Shown one piece after another: positions 16,420-29,700 of a stretch of DNA of 64,000 nucleotides (position 1 is its first letter; every line of letters starts with the position of its first letter). The translations under genes and the position numbers were made by a program. Source of the stretch: Coturnix japonica (Eukaryota > Chordata > Aves > Galliformes > Phasianidae); contig NC_029543.1 of NCBI RefSeq assembly GCF_001577835.2, positions 744,001 through 808,000 on the forward strand, written 5' to 3'. The notes beneath the pieces were generated by a model, which saw nothing but the letters and a program-made list of their open reading frames with translations, had not been told where the DNA came from and ran no database searches.

Positions 16420-16465
16420 CACTGGAGCTGCACTGGAGCTGCACTGGAGCTGCACTGGAGCTGCG
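16420..16465. repeat. Short tandem repeat, unit ctgcactggag
   Basis: Four near-perfect copies of an 11-12 base unit (gcactggagct) in the spacer upstream of ZBTB7A. Confidence 0.8.
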
Positions 16466-16939
16466 TTACCGCTGCCCTCCTCGCCCCTTTGCAGCGTCGC
16501 ACCTCCCGCAGCGCTCATTGCTGCCGCTCGTGGATCTCCCCACGCAGCCGTTCTCAGCCCTGCAATGGAAGCAGCCCATCACGCCCACCCGTGCTGCCAT
16601 GTGACGGCCGGGCCGCCCTCCTGCTGTCACCGCATCTGCCTCTGTCACCATTTCCTGTCCTCCTGCGCTCAGCTCAGCCCTCCTTCCTTCTCCCCGACCC
16701 ACCCCGGCTCCATCAGCGCCCGCAGCCAACGCAGCCCCGAGTCCTGCAGGGCTCCACTCGGGTCCTGCAGTTCTGTGTCCTTTGGGGCCGGTTCTGCTGC
16801 CCCTTTTTGTTTTGCATTTGATCATAAACAGCTGCAATGGGGTTCACGATGTGTCTAATGGATGTGTGCCCATAGTGGGGGCTTGGACCCAATGCAGAGC
16901 GTGCCATGGGGCTGCTGGTGCCATGGATGTCAGGGTCCC

Positions 16940-17890
16940 CAGTGCTGAGTGGCTGTGGGGCTGTGGGTTGCTTATGGGGCCAGGGGGTGCTTATGGGCTT
17001 GTAGAGCTGGTCATGGGTCCATTGGCTCAGTTATGGGTTTGTAGGGCCATGGGTCTGTAGGGTTGGTTGTGGGTTTGTAGGATTGGTTATGGGTCTGTGG
17101 AGATGGTTATGGGTTTGTAGGGCTGGTCATGGGTCCATTGGCTCAGTTATGGGTTTATAGGGTTGTGGGTCTGTAGGGTTGGTTATGGGACCGTAGGAAT
17201 GGTTATGGATCGGTGGGGCTGGTTATGGGCTAGTAGGGTTGGTTATGGGTTTATAGGGCTGCTTATGGGTCTCTAGGGCCATGGGTTTGTAGGGCTGGTT
17301 ATAGGTTTGTAGGGCTGTTCATGGGTTTGTAGGGCCATGGGTCTGTGGAGCTGGTTATGGGTTTATAGGGTTGGTTATGGCTTTGTAGGGCTGGTTATGG
17401 TTCTGTGGGGCTCCTCATGAGCTTGTATGGATTCTCATGGCTTTATAGGTCCAGTCATGGGTTTATAGGGTTGATCACGGCGTTTATCAACCTGGTTATG
17501 CATTTATAGGTCTGGTTGTGGATCTGTTGGTCTGCTTATGGGTTTATCAGCCCAGTTATGGGTTTATCAGCCCAGTTAGGGATTTATCAGTCTGCTTATG
17601 GGTTTATTGATCCAGTCATGGGTTTATCGGTCCAGTTATGGGTTATTGATCCAGTTCTGGTTGTATGGGGCTGGTCATGGGTTTATTGGGTCTGGTTATG
17701 GATTATCCATCTGCTCATGGGTTGAATGGTTGGGTCATGGGTTCCTTGCTTTGGGTTCCAGACTTTGGTCCTTGATGGATTTATTGGTCCAGTTATGGGT
17801 TTATCCATCTGGTCAAGGATTTATCGGTCCCATTGTTGGTTTATGGATCCAGTCATGGATTTCTAGGTCTGGTTATGGATACCTGAGAAA
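16940..17890. repeat. Minisatellite, unit about ggttatgggtttgtagggct
   Basis: Roughly 950 bases of diverged units containing ttatgggttt(a/g)tagggct(g)g, drifting to ttatcagtccagttatgggt in the second half. Unit length varies around 20 bases. No gene is seen. Confidence 0.85.
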
Positions 17891-18779
17891 TGATTGTGGT
17901 TCCTGGGAAAGAATATTTAATATTGGGACCCCAGGAGCCTCACGGGGCCCCCATCACAGTGGGGCTGGAGAATGGGTACCCCCATGTGTAGGCTCGGCCC
18001 ATAGCAATGTATGGGGGTGGGTTTGGGGTGCCCCCACCCTGGGGAGGGCTTTGGGGTTACCCGGGGCAGTGCTGCTTTTCCGGAGTTGCTGCATGGGGGA
18101 AAATGAAAGCGGTGGGTGCTGGTGCGTGACAGGGCACAGATGGGGGGGGCTGGGGGGGCTCTGCTATAGCCCCCAGATAGATCAGCTCCTCACCCACGGG
18201 TGGGGTTGGGCCCCGCAGCCCCTCGGTGCTCACACAGCTGGGTGTCCCCAGCGCTGCCTCAGTTTCCCCATCAGCAACATGGGGGTGAAGGGTCCCGACC
18301 CCCCCCCCGTCTTCAAAACCCCCATGGGATCCCCCCAGACTAATGTGGGCACAGGGATGGGTGGTGAGAGCGGAGCCCCCCCCCCCCCGTGACCCCCAAC
18401 CCCAGCAGAGGAGCAGAGTGGGATTATTTAAGGGGGGGCTGCCCTAGAGGGGGGGGGTCCGTTGGGGGGGTTCAGCAGCCACTTGGGGCTGTTTCTTCCT
18501 TTATTTATGGAACACGTACCTAAAGATTCTATACGTCCAGGTGACATTCCTGTGTCTATTCCTCTATTTCAGGGTTTTCTGCCCAATTTTGCCTCCCCAG
18601 GTGACACAGTGTGTGTGTGTGTGGGGATGGACAGGTGTTGGTGCGGTGAAGCCCTGCACGGAGCTGTTCACTCTGGAACCTAATGGTGGACCCTCATTCA
18701 TGTGCTGGGGGGGGGGGTGCGTGTGGTTGGGGGGTCGTGGGGAACCTCCCCATTCCCTCGTGAGGACGGAGGGGACAAG
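17891..18779. other. Unassigned spacer before the ZBTB7A CpG island
   Basis: Moderately GC-rich unique sequence with C-runs; no exon, RNA gene or element recognised. A short gt repeat lies near 18609-18622. Confidence 0.5.
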
Positions 18780-20230
18780 GGGAGGGGACGGGCAGGGGGG
18801 AAAGCGAAGGGGGGGGGGTGACACGCGGGGGGCGGCTGAGGGGCCGGGCGGACACACGCACAGAACGGGGCGGGAGGAGAAGGAGCGGCCCCCCCCCCCA
18901 ACATCAAGGTGCGGAGGGGAGGCAGGGAAGGGGGGTGTGGGGGTCCCCCAGCCTCAGCGCCGAGGGCGGCGCGGGGGGCGACGGCGGGCCCCCCCCCGGG
19001 GGGCCGGGGGGGCGGGCGGCGCGGCCCCTACACGACTGCGGGGCGCCCCGGCCGGAGCAGAAAGGAGCCGCAATACGGGGCCTCGTTGAGCAGCTCCCGC
19101 GGGGCGGCCACAGCTCCGCTCCGGCCCGCACGGCTACGGCCCGGCCCCGGATCCCGCTGCCCCCCCCGGTACTCGGACAGCGGCACGGCCCGGTTAATGG
19201 GGGGGATGGGGCTGAGTGAGGGGGGGGTCCGGGGTTAATGGGGTTAACTGGGGGGGGCGGTTAATGGGGGGGTGAGGGCTTTATACCGCCCCGCGTGGGT
19301 CCTCCCTGGCCCCCCCGCCGGGTTCCCCCGCTGCGCTGTGGCGCGTTGTGCTGGGCCGGGTGGGGGCGGGGTCCGCTGATGGGGGGGGGGGGGAAGGCCT
19401 GCGGTGCGTGTGGGAACGGGTGGGGGGGTGCGCCGCGCGGGGACTCCTGGGAGTTGTAGTTCTGTCCGCCCCGCCGGGCCGCAGGTGCAGGGGGGCGCGG
19501 ACTACGGCTCCCGGCGTGCACCCCGCTCACGGCGAGTGGGAGGCGCGGTGATGGGCGGCGGGTGGAGCCAATCGGGGCGCGCCCTCCGCCCCTCCAGCCC
19601 CGCCCCACGTCGCCGCCCGGGGCCAATGGCGGCAGCGCGGGGTGCGGGGTGTTGGAGGGCAGCGCGGCCGGGCCGGGCGCTGGGGGCTGAACCGGGCCGC
19701 GCTTCCAGCCGCCCCCCCCGGCCCGACCCGGCCCATCCCGGTACAGCGGGGGCTCATCGGGGCCGGGCCGCGCTCAGCCCCGCGTTGTCCGGCCGTGCCC
19801 GCGGTGCAGGCCGCGCTGCCGGGGCCTCGCCGCCCCCCCCTCCCCTTACCGCCCCCCCCGCCCGGCCTCCTCCCGGCCTCCATTGGCGGCGCAGCCCGGG
19901 GAAGGGGTGGGGTCGTGGCCGCCGGCCAAGGCTCCCTGTGGGCCCCGCCGGCCGCGGTGGGAGGGAGGCGGAGGGGAGGGGGGGGGGCGGCGGTGGGGGC
20001 CGCTGGGTGGGGTCCCCCGGGGCCTCGGTGCCGCCCCGCACGGTGCCCACAAGGTCGCGGTGTTGGGGGGGTTGTTCGGGGCTGTTCGGCGCTACCGGCC
20101 GGATTCGGTTTCCTGGGGTTTTTCCACTCGGTTCCGTCCCCTCCTTCTCTCTCCCTCCCTCCGGCGCCCACCCCGCCACCCTCGGGGGGGGGTTGGGGGC
20201 TGCGAGCTGCCGGCCCGGCCCTGAGCGGGG
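18780..20230 (+). promoter_or_regulatory. ZBTB7A: CpG island, probable ZBTB7A promoter and untranslated first exon
   Basis: Dense CpG over about 1.4 kb, far richer than the flanks, lying upstream of ZBTB7A and away from the YJU2 start. It contains two ZNF143-like motifs, CTGGGAGTTGTAGT (19447-19460) and, in opposite orientation, ACTACGGCTCCCGGCGTGCA (19501-19520). Mammalian ZBTB7A begins with a noncoding exon before the exon carrying the ATG. I could not fix the splice donor, so the exact exon is not called. Confidence 0.6.
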
Positions 20231-22339
20231 GCTGGATGTGGTTGTGACACTGAGGTGCTGCCCTCGATGCTCTGAGCCCAGCCACAGGCTGAGCACGGAG
20301 CTCCATCCCCAGCCCTGGGTAGGGCTGAAGGTTAACGCTTCCTTCCACCCCCCCCCGGGCTGGGGGTGCTGCTGGGGCTGCCCGTGGTCGGGATGGTTGA
20401 GCTGCCCTCATTCACGTGCTCAGCCCGCGGTCACGGTTCTGATCCAGTCCTGCTTCCCACGGGGCGCAGCTCAGCTCCTCACTGTCCTCTGACTTCAGGG
20501 CCATCACTGCTTTGCATCATCCCAGCCCTTCAGACCATAACTCGTGATAGAAGCTCTTCGTGACATCCATAGAGCAGGTCTCGGCCTGGAATGGTTTCCA
20601 GCACTGCAGGCAGCTCTAAGGCCGTCCCGTGGTTGTTGGTGTCGCTGTTGTTGTTACTTTGCTGAAGGAAAAGTTGTTTCTCGTGGTCCTGATGGAGATC
20701 TGTGCTGTCCGGGCAACCGAGGTGGTTTGTCAGGCAGAGGGATGGATTGGCCTGAGATCTGCCGGGCTTTGCTGGAGATGCCGGGTCTCTTCCAAAGCAA
20801 TAAAGTGAGAGGAATGGAGAGGTTTATTAGAGAGGAGCCGTTCTCGTTTCACATTCATTGTGGCCCCTGTTCTGGCTTGTCCTGGTGATGAGGAGGAGCC
20901 CAAACACAGCTGAGATGGGGGGATTTTTCCACCCGGTCCTGGTTGTGTCGGCCGTTCACAGAGGGTTTAATGGGGCTGAACCCAATGAAAGTCCCCCTTT
21001 GCTGCCTCTCGTTCTGCCTTCAGTTTAATGGCAGCCTGCTCTTGTTGCTCTCCCTGCCACGTTCTGGCCCTGGCCATGGCGGCCTGTTGGCCTCACGGAG
21101 CCGGGATGCTCCGAGCTGTGCCTTTATCTTGATTAAAAGTGGCACTCGAGGCCTTTTTCCCCAGTCTCAGGATGCTGCGTTTATTGAAAGAGAAGGTTTC
21201 AGTGACAATTAACCACCTCCTTGTTATCTGCTTTAGGTAAAGCAATAAACAGTCGCTCCTCGCTCCGCTCTCCGCCAGCCTTAACCTCAAGTGGAAGGGA
21301 CCGGTTTCAATCTGTAATTAAAACCCTTTTGATGAACTCGATTCAGGGAGAGGTAGCGAGTCGCTGTCTGGGCTGCTCCCATCGTGCCCCTCTTTGCTTT
21401 GTGGTTTTATGGCTCCGTTCCTTACCTGGGAACGATGGGGACGTGGGGCAGAAGGAAATGGGGTCAGCGGGCGCCGTGCTGCTGCTGGAGCACCGGGGCT
21501 GTTTGGCTGCTGCTCCTCCAGCCCTGGAGCCGTATCATCTTCCCCCCTGTGCGGCGTTTCAGTTTCCCTGCCTGGCTCCTGGGGCAGAGCCTGAGCTCAG
21601 CTCTCATAGCAGGGCTGCAGGGCTGGGGGGGGTGCTGGACTCAGCCCTGAGCCGCAGCTCTGTGCTGGGTGAGGGGCTGGGGATGCCCTGGGTGGGCTGT
21701 GGGGAGGCAGTTTGCTGTGTGCGGATGGGAGCTGAGACGGTCGGCGGCCTCACTTAATGTGACAAGGCGTGAGAAACTGGAAACGGGTGCGAGCTGCCCT
21801 GAGCTGCAGGTGGGAGCCAAGGGCACGTTGGTGAGATGCACCGCGGATCCCCCGGCTCCGCAGCTTCACTTTGTGCCCCCCCCATAGAACACATGGAGGA
21901 TGCAGTGCTGCTGGGCACAGCCCCCTGCAATGGGCTGCACTCCCCATAGCAGAACTTCTCCCTGCTGTGGGGGTTGGATCACAGCGCCCTGCTGGAGCAT
22001 TGGCTGCTGAGCAGTTGGGATGTTCACCTGCTGCTCTGCCCCTCTGCCACTTCTACCTTGACCCCCCCAGCCCCAGCATTGCTCTGAATGCCCGCACATC
22101 CCCCTGCATTTCCCATTGGCAAACTGCAAACCAGCCAGTCCATCTCCGGGGTGTTTTGTGCCCTGCTTGGTTTGTTTGCTCAGTGCCTCCCCAGCACAGA
22201 GCTGGGTCTGTGCCGAGCGTGGGCTTGTAGCTACAGGTCGTGGCTGCAGCAGCCTCGTGCCCCAACAGGCAGCTGCGTGCAGTTCTCCCTCCGAAGCCAC
22301 GCTGCCCTCTTGTGCGCTGCGGGAAGCGGTGGAGCAGCG

Positions 22340-22475
22340 TGAGATGCACTGGAACAGGTTGCCCAAGGAGGCTGTGGGTGCCCCATCCCTGCAGGCTGGA
22401 TGTGGCTCTGGGCAGCCTGGGCTGCTGGTTGGTGACCCTGCACACAGCAGGGGGTTGGAACTGGGTGAGCATTAT
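22340..22475 (+). mobile_element. CR1 LINE 3' fragment
   Basis: Contains the CR1 3' signature ggaacaggttgcccaaggag, ccccatccctgcag, gctggatgtggctctgggca and a ggggttggaactgg block. It is 5'-truncated and has lost the terminal attctat repeats. Confidence 0.8.
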
Positions 22476-22875
22476 TATATACCCAGACTGTATGGCAGGG
22501 GGTTGTGGGCTGATGCTCAGTTCCACCCCTTCGCGTGCTCTGTCCCTCAGCAGCTGCACAGGGCTCGGTGCTGGGGGATGTTTCAGTTCTTTTTTTCAGG
22601 GCTGAACTCTCTGCAGTGCAGCACAGTGTGTCCCCAGCACCCCCAGCTTGGTGGGGCAGAGAAACCCTCCCCCCTATTTGACCACCCGGTGCTGTCAGGA
22701 GGAGCAGCGTGGCTGAGCACCCGGTGGGCTGCAGGATCTCCATGTGGTTTCATGGGGAGCTGAGACGTGCTGTGCCTACATTGGGGTTCCAGACCCAGTC
22801 TGGTGGGTGCTCCATCCCACATGATGCAGTGCAGGCGATGGAGGCTCTCAGTATGGGATCCCAGCAGCACGGCGT

Positions 22876-22965
22876 GGTTTGGGTTGGAAGGGCCCTTAAA
22901 GCCCACGTGGTCCCGATGCTGGGTGCTGGGACCACCCCTCGGACCCATTCCTCCACGGGCTCCAG
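22876..22965 (-). mobile_element. Decayed CR1 LINE remnant
   Basis: tttgggttggaagggccctt followed by aaagcccacgtggtccc resembles the antisense CR1 3' end (tgggttggaagggacctt, aaagatcat). Old and diverged. Confidence 0.5.
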
Positions 22966-23455
22966 CGGAGGCGCATTCCTACTGGATTAAATATGGTCTC
23001 TGATGACAAAGGAGAAAATTGGCAAGGAGGTCTGGGTGGAGCAACCAGTTGAAGCTAACCTTGCAACATAGGAGAAGCGTTAACATGGCCTCGTTGTGGC
23101 TGTCGGTGGTGCAAATGGCCGCGTGCTGCCTTGCTGTGGGACTGCTCCTTACCATGGGCTTGGTGTGGGGCTGGGCTGGAGCCTGGTGTGACCCACTGAC
23201 AGGCAGCAGGCCCCATGGGTGTCCATGGTCTGGGATGGGGCTCCTTGTGTGGTGCTGGCACCTCACCGCCCTCCAAGCACAGGGTTCCTCATTGACAGTG
23301 GCCCCATATCTCCTCTTGTTTGGGATCCTACGAGGCTCTGGGTGGTTCTCAGCGCTCTGCTGCCTTCTGTGCTGCTGTGACTTCTCCCTGTTCTGGTTCT
23401 GTTGTGCTGGCGTTGTGTTGTGGGTTGGGGTGGAGGTGCTGAGTGGGGCAGCATA

Positions 23456-23567
23456 GACTCATAGGATCGCAAGGTCAGAAAGGGTCTATAAGATCATCTC
23501 ATCCAACCATCCTCCCATCACCATTGCTACCACAAGCACTAAGCCGTGTCCCATAGCTGGCCCCATC
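23456..23567 (-). mobile_element. CR1 LINE 3' fragment, antisense
   Basis: Begins tcataggatcgcaaggtcag and continues agatcatctcatccaacca, the antisense form of a CR1 3' end. Followed by diverged body sequence. Confidence 0.65.
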
Positions 23568-26500
23568 CTCACTCATCCTTCCCATGCTCATGTGACAGAA
23601 GAATCCTCCTCTGTCCCATCCCTTCTCCTCTGGGCATCACATGGCAGGCGCTTCCATTTGTTTGGGGGGGAGCAGGAAGCCTTTTTCATCCCTGTATGCT
23701 TTATGGCAGCATCCCTTATGGCCTCCTGGAGGGCTCCCAGCCATGGCAGCACCCGGCTCCAATGGCAGCACATCACAACATCTCCCACTGCTCGTTCCTG
23801 TTTGGAGCCCATCCCCATACCCTGCTCCATGCCAACCGACGTGGGGTTGTGCTGCTCTTCTCCCCGCGGTGAGAGCTGGGAGTGTCGGGTGTTAGTATGA
23901 TTATAAAGGGCTCTGTTGGGTTTGCCCGAGGTGCAGGGGCTGCTGAATCACACCCCAAACCTGTCCATCCGGCAGCGGTGATGCAGCGCGTGTGTCACCT
24001 GCACGGCTCAGTGCCGGTGGTCGCACACCCACAGCACCCAAACAAAGCACAGCGTTGGGGTTTCTGCATCCTCAGGGGGTGGATGAGGCTCCTCCAGCCC
24101 CACTTGGATGCTCTGCCAAAGATATCAGCCCTCTGAGCGAGCACAGGATGCAGCTGCCCTCGGTTAGGAAATGGCTGATGGGGGGGGGGGTTGCACTCAG
24201 CCCATGGGGAGCAGCTCCCAGCACTGCATGGGGAGTCCTTTCAATGGCAATGAAAGCCCATTTTCTCTGCTGTTTGTGGCCCCGAAGGTTCTCCCGACAC
24301 CCACTGAGTTCTGAGTTCCATCCCTTGGGATCAGCACATGGCTGCGGTTGGGGGATCCGTGGGGTTCAGGGGGGAGTTCCCTGTGCAGGTGTGGAGCAGG
24401 GCTGTGCTGTGCTGTGCTGGGCTTCCCCTGCAGGCAGGAGGGAGAGGCAAACCTCCCCGGCAGGTCGGACCTGGCAGCATTGAGGGCAGCCCGGGCTGCT
24501 TTGCTTACCTGGTACAGGTGTGAGTTTGAGTGCGTGGAAATGGAGGCGGTTGTTGCTGTAGCTGGAGGGGGAAAAGCAGCTGGTTTAGTTTTGACATCAG
24601 GTCACGGGATGCTGAGGAGGGTTGTTCCCAAAGCGTCTCCTCCAATGCTCTGCCCCAGCTGTGCTGTCTGGGTGGCATAGAAGGGATTTCTTGTTGTGTT
24701 ATTGAAATAGGGGTATTTTGGGGGGGAGGAGCAAGGGGGCAAAACAGCATCAGCACTTTCTTGTTCCAGCCACGCGTTAGTTCCTGTGGAAGCTCAGGGT
24801 CTCCACCTCAGCAGCTCCCATCTGCTTGGCAGGTCCACATAATTTGGATAGTTTAGCTCTAAACCGCCGACAGCGCATTCCTGCTCGGGAGCAGCAGAAT
24901 TGTAATGGCACCACGGAGGAGCTGCAGCAGCACAGCAGCATTTTCTCCCCTTCCCCGGCGGGCACAGCCCTGCCCTGCTGCCATAACCCCCCCATGCTCC
25001 GTGCTGGGGGCTGCAGGGTGCTCTGCCTGCAGGTCCGGCCTCGTGGCTGGGAGGAGGAGAGGGCAGCCGGGGTGATGGCTCCCGGAGTGCACATGGAGAG
25101 ACAAGGGCTGGCATTGTGTGACCTATAATAGGGGTGAGCTGTTCATAGGGGGGGAAAAAAATGCCCATTCCTTCAGTTGGTGCTGAGGGAGAAGGCGATG
25201 TTTGGGCCTTGGGCAGCAAACTGCTGCCTCTTTTTAGCTTGTTCTTTAATAGCGACATTATTGCACTGATCCCCTCCCGGCACGCAGCAGCTCTTGGAGG
25301 GTGCTGAGATTTGTTTTGCCCCACGTGGGTGGATGCAGAGCTGCTGTTCTGCCATCGTGTTGGGCTCTGGGTGCAGCACAGCCCCATCCTTGGGTCACAT
25401 CCCTGCTGGGGAGCTTGGAGGAGAGCTCTGGCATTGCTGCACAGCTCCTCTTCCCAAGCGGCCGTATTTCAGGCTGGCAGCCCCCATTGGGTCGCATGGC
25501 AGGGCGCAGTGCTGGCAGCCAAAGCGCAGCCGCTTTGGGGTGAAATGTGGCAGCAGAGACACACAGTCTGGGACAGCCATGCTCTGTGTGGGGGAGGAAG
25601 GAGCCGCCTGGAGATGGAGGGCAGGGGCTGCAGCTCCCCACCATGGCCCAGTTCTTGGCCCTGTTCTCCCAGTGGGGCGGTCACTGGTCACCACTCCATC
25701 ACCTCTCCATGTGTGTCACCCAGCGCTGTTGGACACCACCTCGCTGCTCCTCGTGCCCAGCATTGCTCTCAGCTGTGCTGGTTTTTGGTTCTGCTTTTCA
25801 GGCCTGGAAGGGTGGGAGGTCCCGTGTCGTGTCATACATCCTCTGGTTGGGGTCCCCAGAAGGGAGCAGGGTGGGGTTTATGGTGCTATTGGGAGGGTGG
25901 GCTCCACCCGGGGTGGCTGCGTTGCCCCCTCCCCATCTCAGCTGCCATCTCTCCGACCGCAGGCGGACACACAAAGGCTGTGTTGTGTGAGGAGAATGAG
26001 CAGCCACTTCCCCTGCCAGCCCTGGCCGGTCGCGTGACCCCATAACCATTCCCACACCATCCGCCTTCTCCTCCCAGCCCCCTGCCCAGCATGGGGGTCT
26101 CTTCCCCAGCACAGCCCCCTGCCCCGCTCATACAGTCCATCGTGTCCCCAGAGCTGGGTGCTGCCACCACAAAGCCCAAATCCTCCTTGGAGGTGGAGGG
26201 GCCCCCTCTGAGGCCTGTTGTCTGGAGGGGAAGGGGACAGAAGTGCAGCTCAGAGCCCCAGTGGCTGAGGTTTGGGGTTCCACCTGGACCCTGGTAGCTG
26301 TGGGGTGACTGCTCTCAGCCCCTGGGCAGCTGCTCCCCCTCCAAGCCAGCACCTCTCCTTCTGAATAACCCACAGACCGCAGGCCATGAGTGGCTGTGGG
26401 GTTGGGGAGTGGACTGGGAGGAAGCATTGTGTCCAATTGACAGACCCAGGGGGTGTGAGGTGTTGGGCTGGCAGGGTTGGCTCTTTCTGTTGGGTTCCAT

Positions 26501-26584
26501 TGTGTCTCACCTTGGGGTGATGGAGAGCATCCCTTTGGGAGCAGCGTGCTGTTGGGTTCTTCAGCTGTTGGAGGGGTTGGGTGT

Positions 26585-26679
26585 TGTCCTATGGATGTGG
26601 TTTAACGGGGGAACACTGGTGGTGGTTGGACTGAACGGCCATAGAGGTCTTCCCTGACGTTGGTGATGCTATGATCCAA
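26585..26679 (+). mobile_element. CR1 LINE 3' end
   Basis: ggtggttggactgaacggcc followed by atagaggtcttccctgacgt and gatgctatgatcc is the sense CR1 3' terminus. It ends about 85 bases before the ZBTB7A start codon, close to that exon's branch-point region. Confidence 0.65.
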
Positions 26680-26765
26680 CAAACAAAGTGGATCCATTTC
26701 TTCATCTGTGCTGAAACATCTGTAAGTCACTGCATTTCTTCTCTCCGCAGCCTTTCGCATCCACG

Positions 26766-29700
26766 ATGGCGGGCGGCGTGGACGGCCCCATAGGGATCCC
26801 ATTCCCCGATCACAGCAGCGACATCCTCAGCAGTCTGAACGAGCAGAGAAACAACGGGCTGTTGTGCGACGTGGTCATCTTGGTGGAAGGCCAGGAGTTC
26901 CCCACCCACCGCTCCGTCCTGGCGGCCTGCAGCCAGTACTTCAAGAAGCTCTTCACCTCAGGGTTAGTGGTGGACCAGCAAAACGTGTATGAGATTGACT
27001 TTGTGAGCGCCGACGCCTTGTCGGCTCTGCTGGAGTTCGCCTACACCGCGACCCTCACAGTCAGCACTTCCAACGTCAACGACATCCTCAACGCCGCCAA
27101 ACTGCTGGAGATCCCGGCGGTGAGGGATGTTTGCACGGATCTCCTGGACAGGAAGATTCTGGCCAAAAATGACCAGATGGATTTAGTAGATCAAATTGAT
27201 CAGAGGAACCATCTCAGAGCAAAAGAGTACCTGGAGTTCTTCCAGAGCAACCCCGTCAATGGCCACCAAGGCAGCTTTCCGTGGACCAACCCGGAGTTGA
27301 GAGACCTTCAGAGACTCAACTTCCGAGGCCAAGAGGATGAGGAGGAGCCGGACAGCAACGGCTTGGACTTCTATTCACAAGCCTCCCTCAACGAAAGACC
27401 AAAGGCGAATGACTGTGATCCCGACAGCAACCCGGCCATGTGGCTGGACAGAGAGGAGGAGGAGGCGGCGGCCGCCCCCGGCTCCTTGTTCTCACCTTCT
27501 CAGAATGGACATTACAGCAGCCGGGGCCTGGGGACACCAGGAGAAGAGGAGGTGGCTCCTGGGGCCGCCCTGGACCAGCAGGATGCGGGTGACTCCCCCA
27601 GCTTCATCCCCACCGGGGACACGGAGGACGACGCCAGGGATATGGATGGGTTGGCCGCCAGCGTCCTGCAGCAGGTGATCAACTCGGTGGGGAGGCAGCA
27701 GCTTGGGGACGACGAGCGGAAGGACGATGATGGAGTGGTGGATTATTACTTGAAATACTTTGGCAGTTCGAACGAGAGCGACGTGTATCCGTCCTGGTCC
27801 CAAAAGGTGGAGAAGAAGATCAGGGCAAAAGCATTCCAAAAGTGCCCCATCTGTGCTAAAGTGATCCAGGGGGCTGGCAAGCTGCCGCGCCACATCCGCA
27901 CCCACACCGGCGAGAAGCCCTACGAGTGCAACATCTGCAACGTGCGCTTCACCAGGTAAGGTGTGAGCCCTGTGTGCTGGGATGGGATGGTTCCACCCCA
28001 ATGGGGAAGCTGGAAGGCGTTCAGAGATGTCTCTGTCTGATGATGGAAGTGGTGGCGGCCTCTCCGGGCGGCTGGGGATGGGTTTGTGCCCACCTGGCTT
28101 CACACCGAGCCCGCAGCTCCTTGGGCACCGCTTCCATCTGGTGACCTGCTGGGGGATCACTGGGTGAAGGGCTGTGCTTGGGGTTCCTTTGGTTGTCCCA
28201 GGCCTTCCAGCATCTCCTCTTTTCACTCCTGGCATCCTCCATTGCCTGGCTGAGGGCGGGGGGTTCCGTGCTGTGCCAGGAGATGTGTGGGCTGCAGGAG
28301 GAGCAGCCAATGGCCCAGCCTGCCCTGCTCTGCTCACTGCTCACCTCCTCAATGTCTGGGCAGGACGGAGCTGCTTCCAGCGATGGGGGCCATTCCCTGC
28401 AGACCTCATGGGCTGGAGCAGGTGGCTGCAGGATGTGGGGCCTTGTCCCCTCTGCACCCCAAGAGCCACACAGGGCCGCACCCGGATGGCTGGGGACCCA
28501 CGTGTGATAGCTGAGGAATGCAGATAATGGCGGGGCGGGATGCCAGCCCTGCAGCACGGCTCGCTGCCCTGCCAACCTCCACCGCCCTGCCCACGCGGGG
28601 GGGTCCGGGGCTGCTGCACTTTGTGTGCCCGCACCCAGGTTCCGGCTGCCACACCTGAGTGGTTCAAGGTCCTCGTGTTCCCCCCCCCCCAGCCTCCCCA
28701 CCCTGGGGTTGTGGCCTCCTGGAAGTGCCACGAGGGCACAGAGTGGGGGCTGTGCAGTGGGGAGGGGGTGGGGTTTGTTTGGGGGTTTGAGGAGCTGATG
28801 GCATTACTGCTGTGGTTCTGTCCGCTGCCTTCATCCCATTGCCCTCACCTCCCTCACCCTCCTCCCTTCCCCCCATGACCTTCCCCATCGTGTCTTTACC
28901 CTTCTGCCGCCCTCCATGCTGCCCACCAGCTCACAGGAGGCACTGGCTCATTTACAAGCAGAAATGTGGGTGGAAGCTGAGCCCTCAGCCCAGCCTGAGC
29001 GAGGCCATAACACAGTGAGGCCATAACACAGTGAGGCCATAACAGAGTGAGGCCATAACACAGCGAGGCCATAACACATTGGGATCCTATTGGTGTCAAG
29101 CTAAAATACATCCTCCTGCACTGCCCCCAACGTGTGGGAGGCCGTGTTTGGCCTCACGGAGCCCCATTGGGCGCAGTCTGAAGCAGCCCAGCCCCAAATC
29201 ATCCGGATTTCCCTTCCAGTGTTGCTCTTCTCCCCTCTCCATTCATCCTCCTCTGTCACACTGCAAACCCCCTCCTGCCCTTCATGGGATGGGGGGCTGT
29301 GCTGGGAGGGGAGCAGTGAGCTCCGACATGGGGTAGAGGTGCAGGGATGTTGTGCCGGGGGGGAACACGGAGCTGTGCCTGCTGGGTGGGGACGAATCGC
29401 CCACAGCTTTGTGCTGATTTTTACTCACTTTGCTTCCTGGTTCCTCTGCCCGGATGGGGAGGAGCTGCTCTGCTGGTCCTTTAGAAGAGAAGCGGAAGGG
29501 TTTGAGCAGAATTAAACCTGGAGATCCGTGTTGTTTGCTCTCAGCTCCCTGTGAGAGCCGCGTTAGGACCGGCTGCATCTTGGAGCTTTCCATCCTTCCC
29601 TCCATGCCAGGACAACTCCTGGCCCCGCAGAGTCCTCTAGCTCATGGTGGCGGGGGGTGGGTTCATGCTGACCCCCATCTTGCTATGCTGGCACTGCTCT

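Larger units (their letters stand above)
20231..26751 (+). other. ZBTB7A: Probable 5' intron of ZBTB7A, no coding exon seen
   Basis: Unique sequence with scattered CR1 remnants (listed separately). Open frames here lack recognisable domains and homology. It ends in a good polypyrimidine and CAG acceptor (ttctctccgcag, ending at 26751) just before the ZBTB7A start codon exon. Confidence 0.55.
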
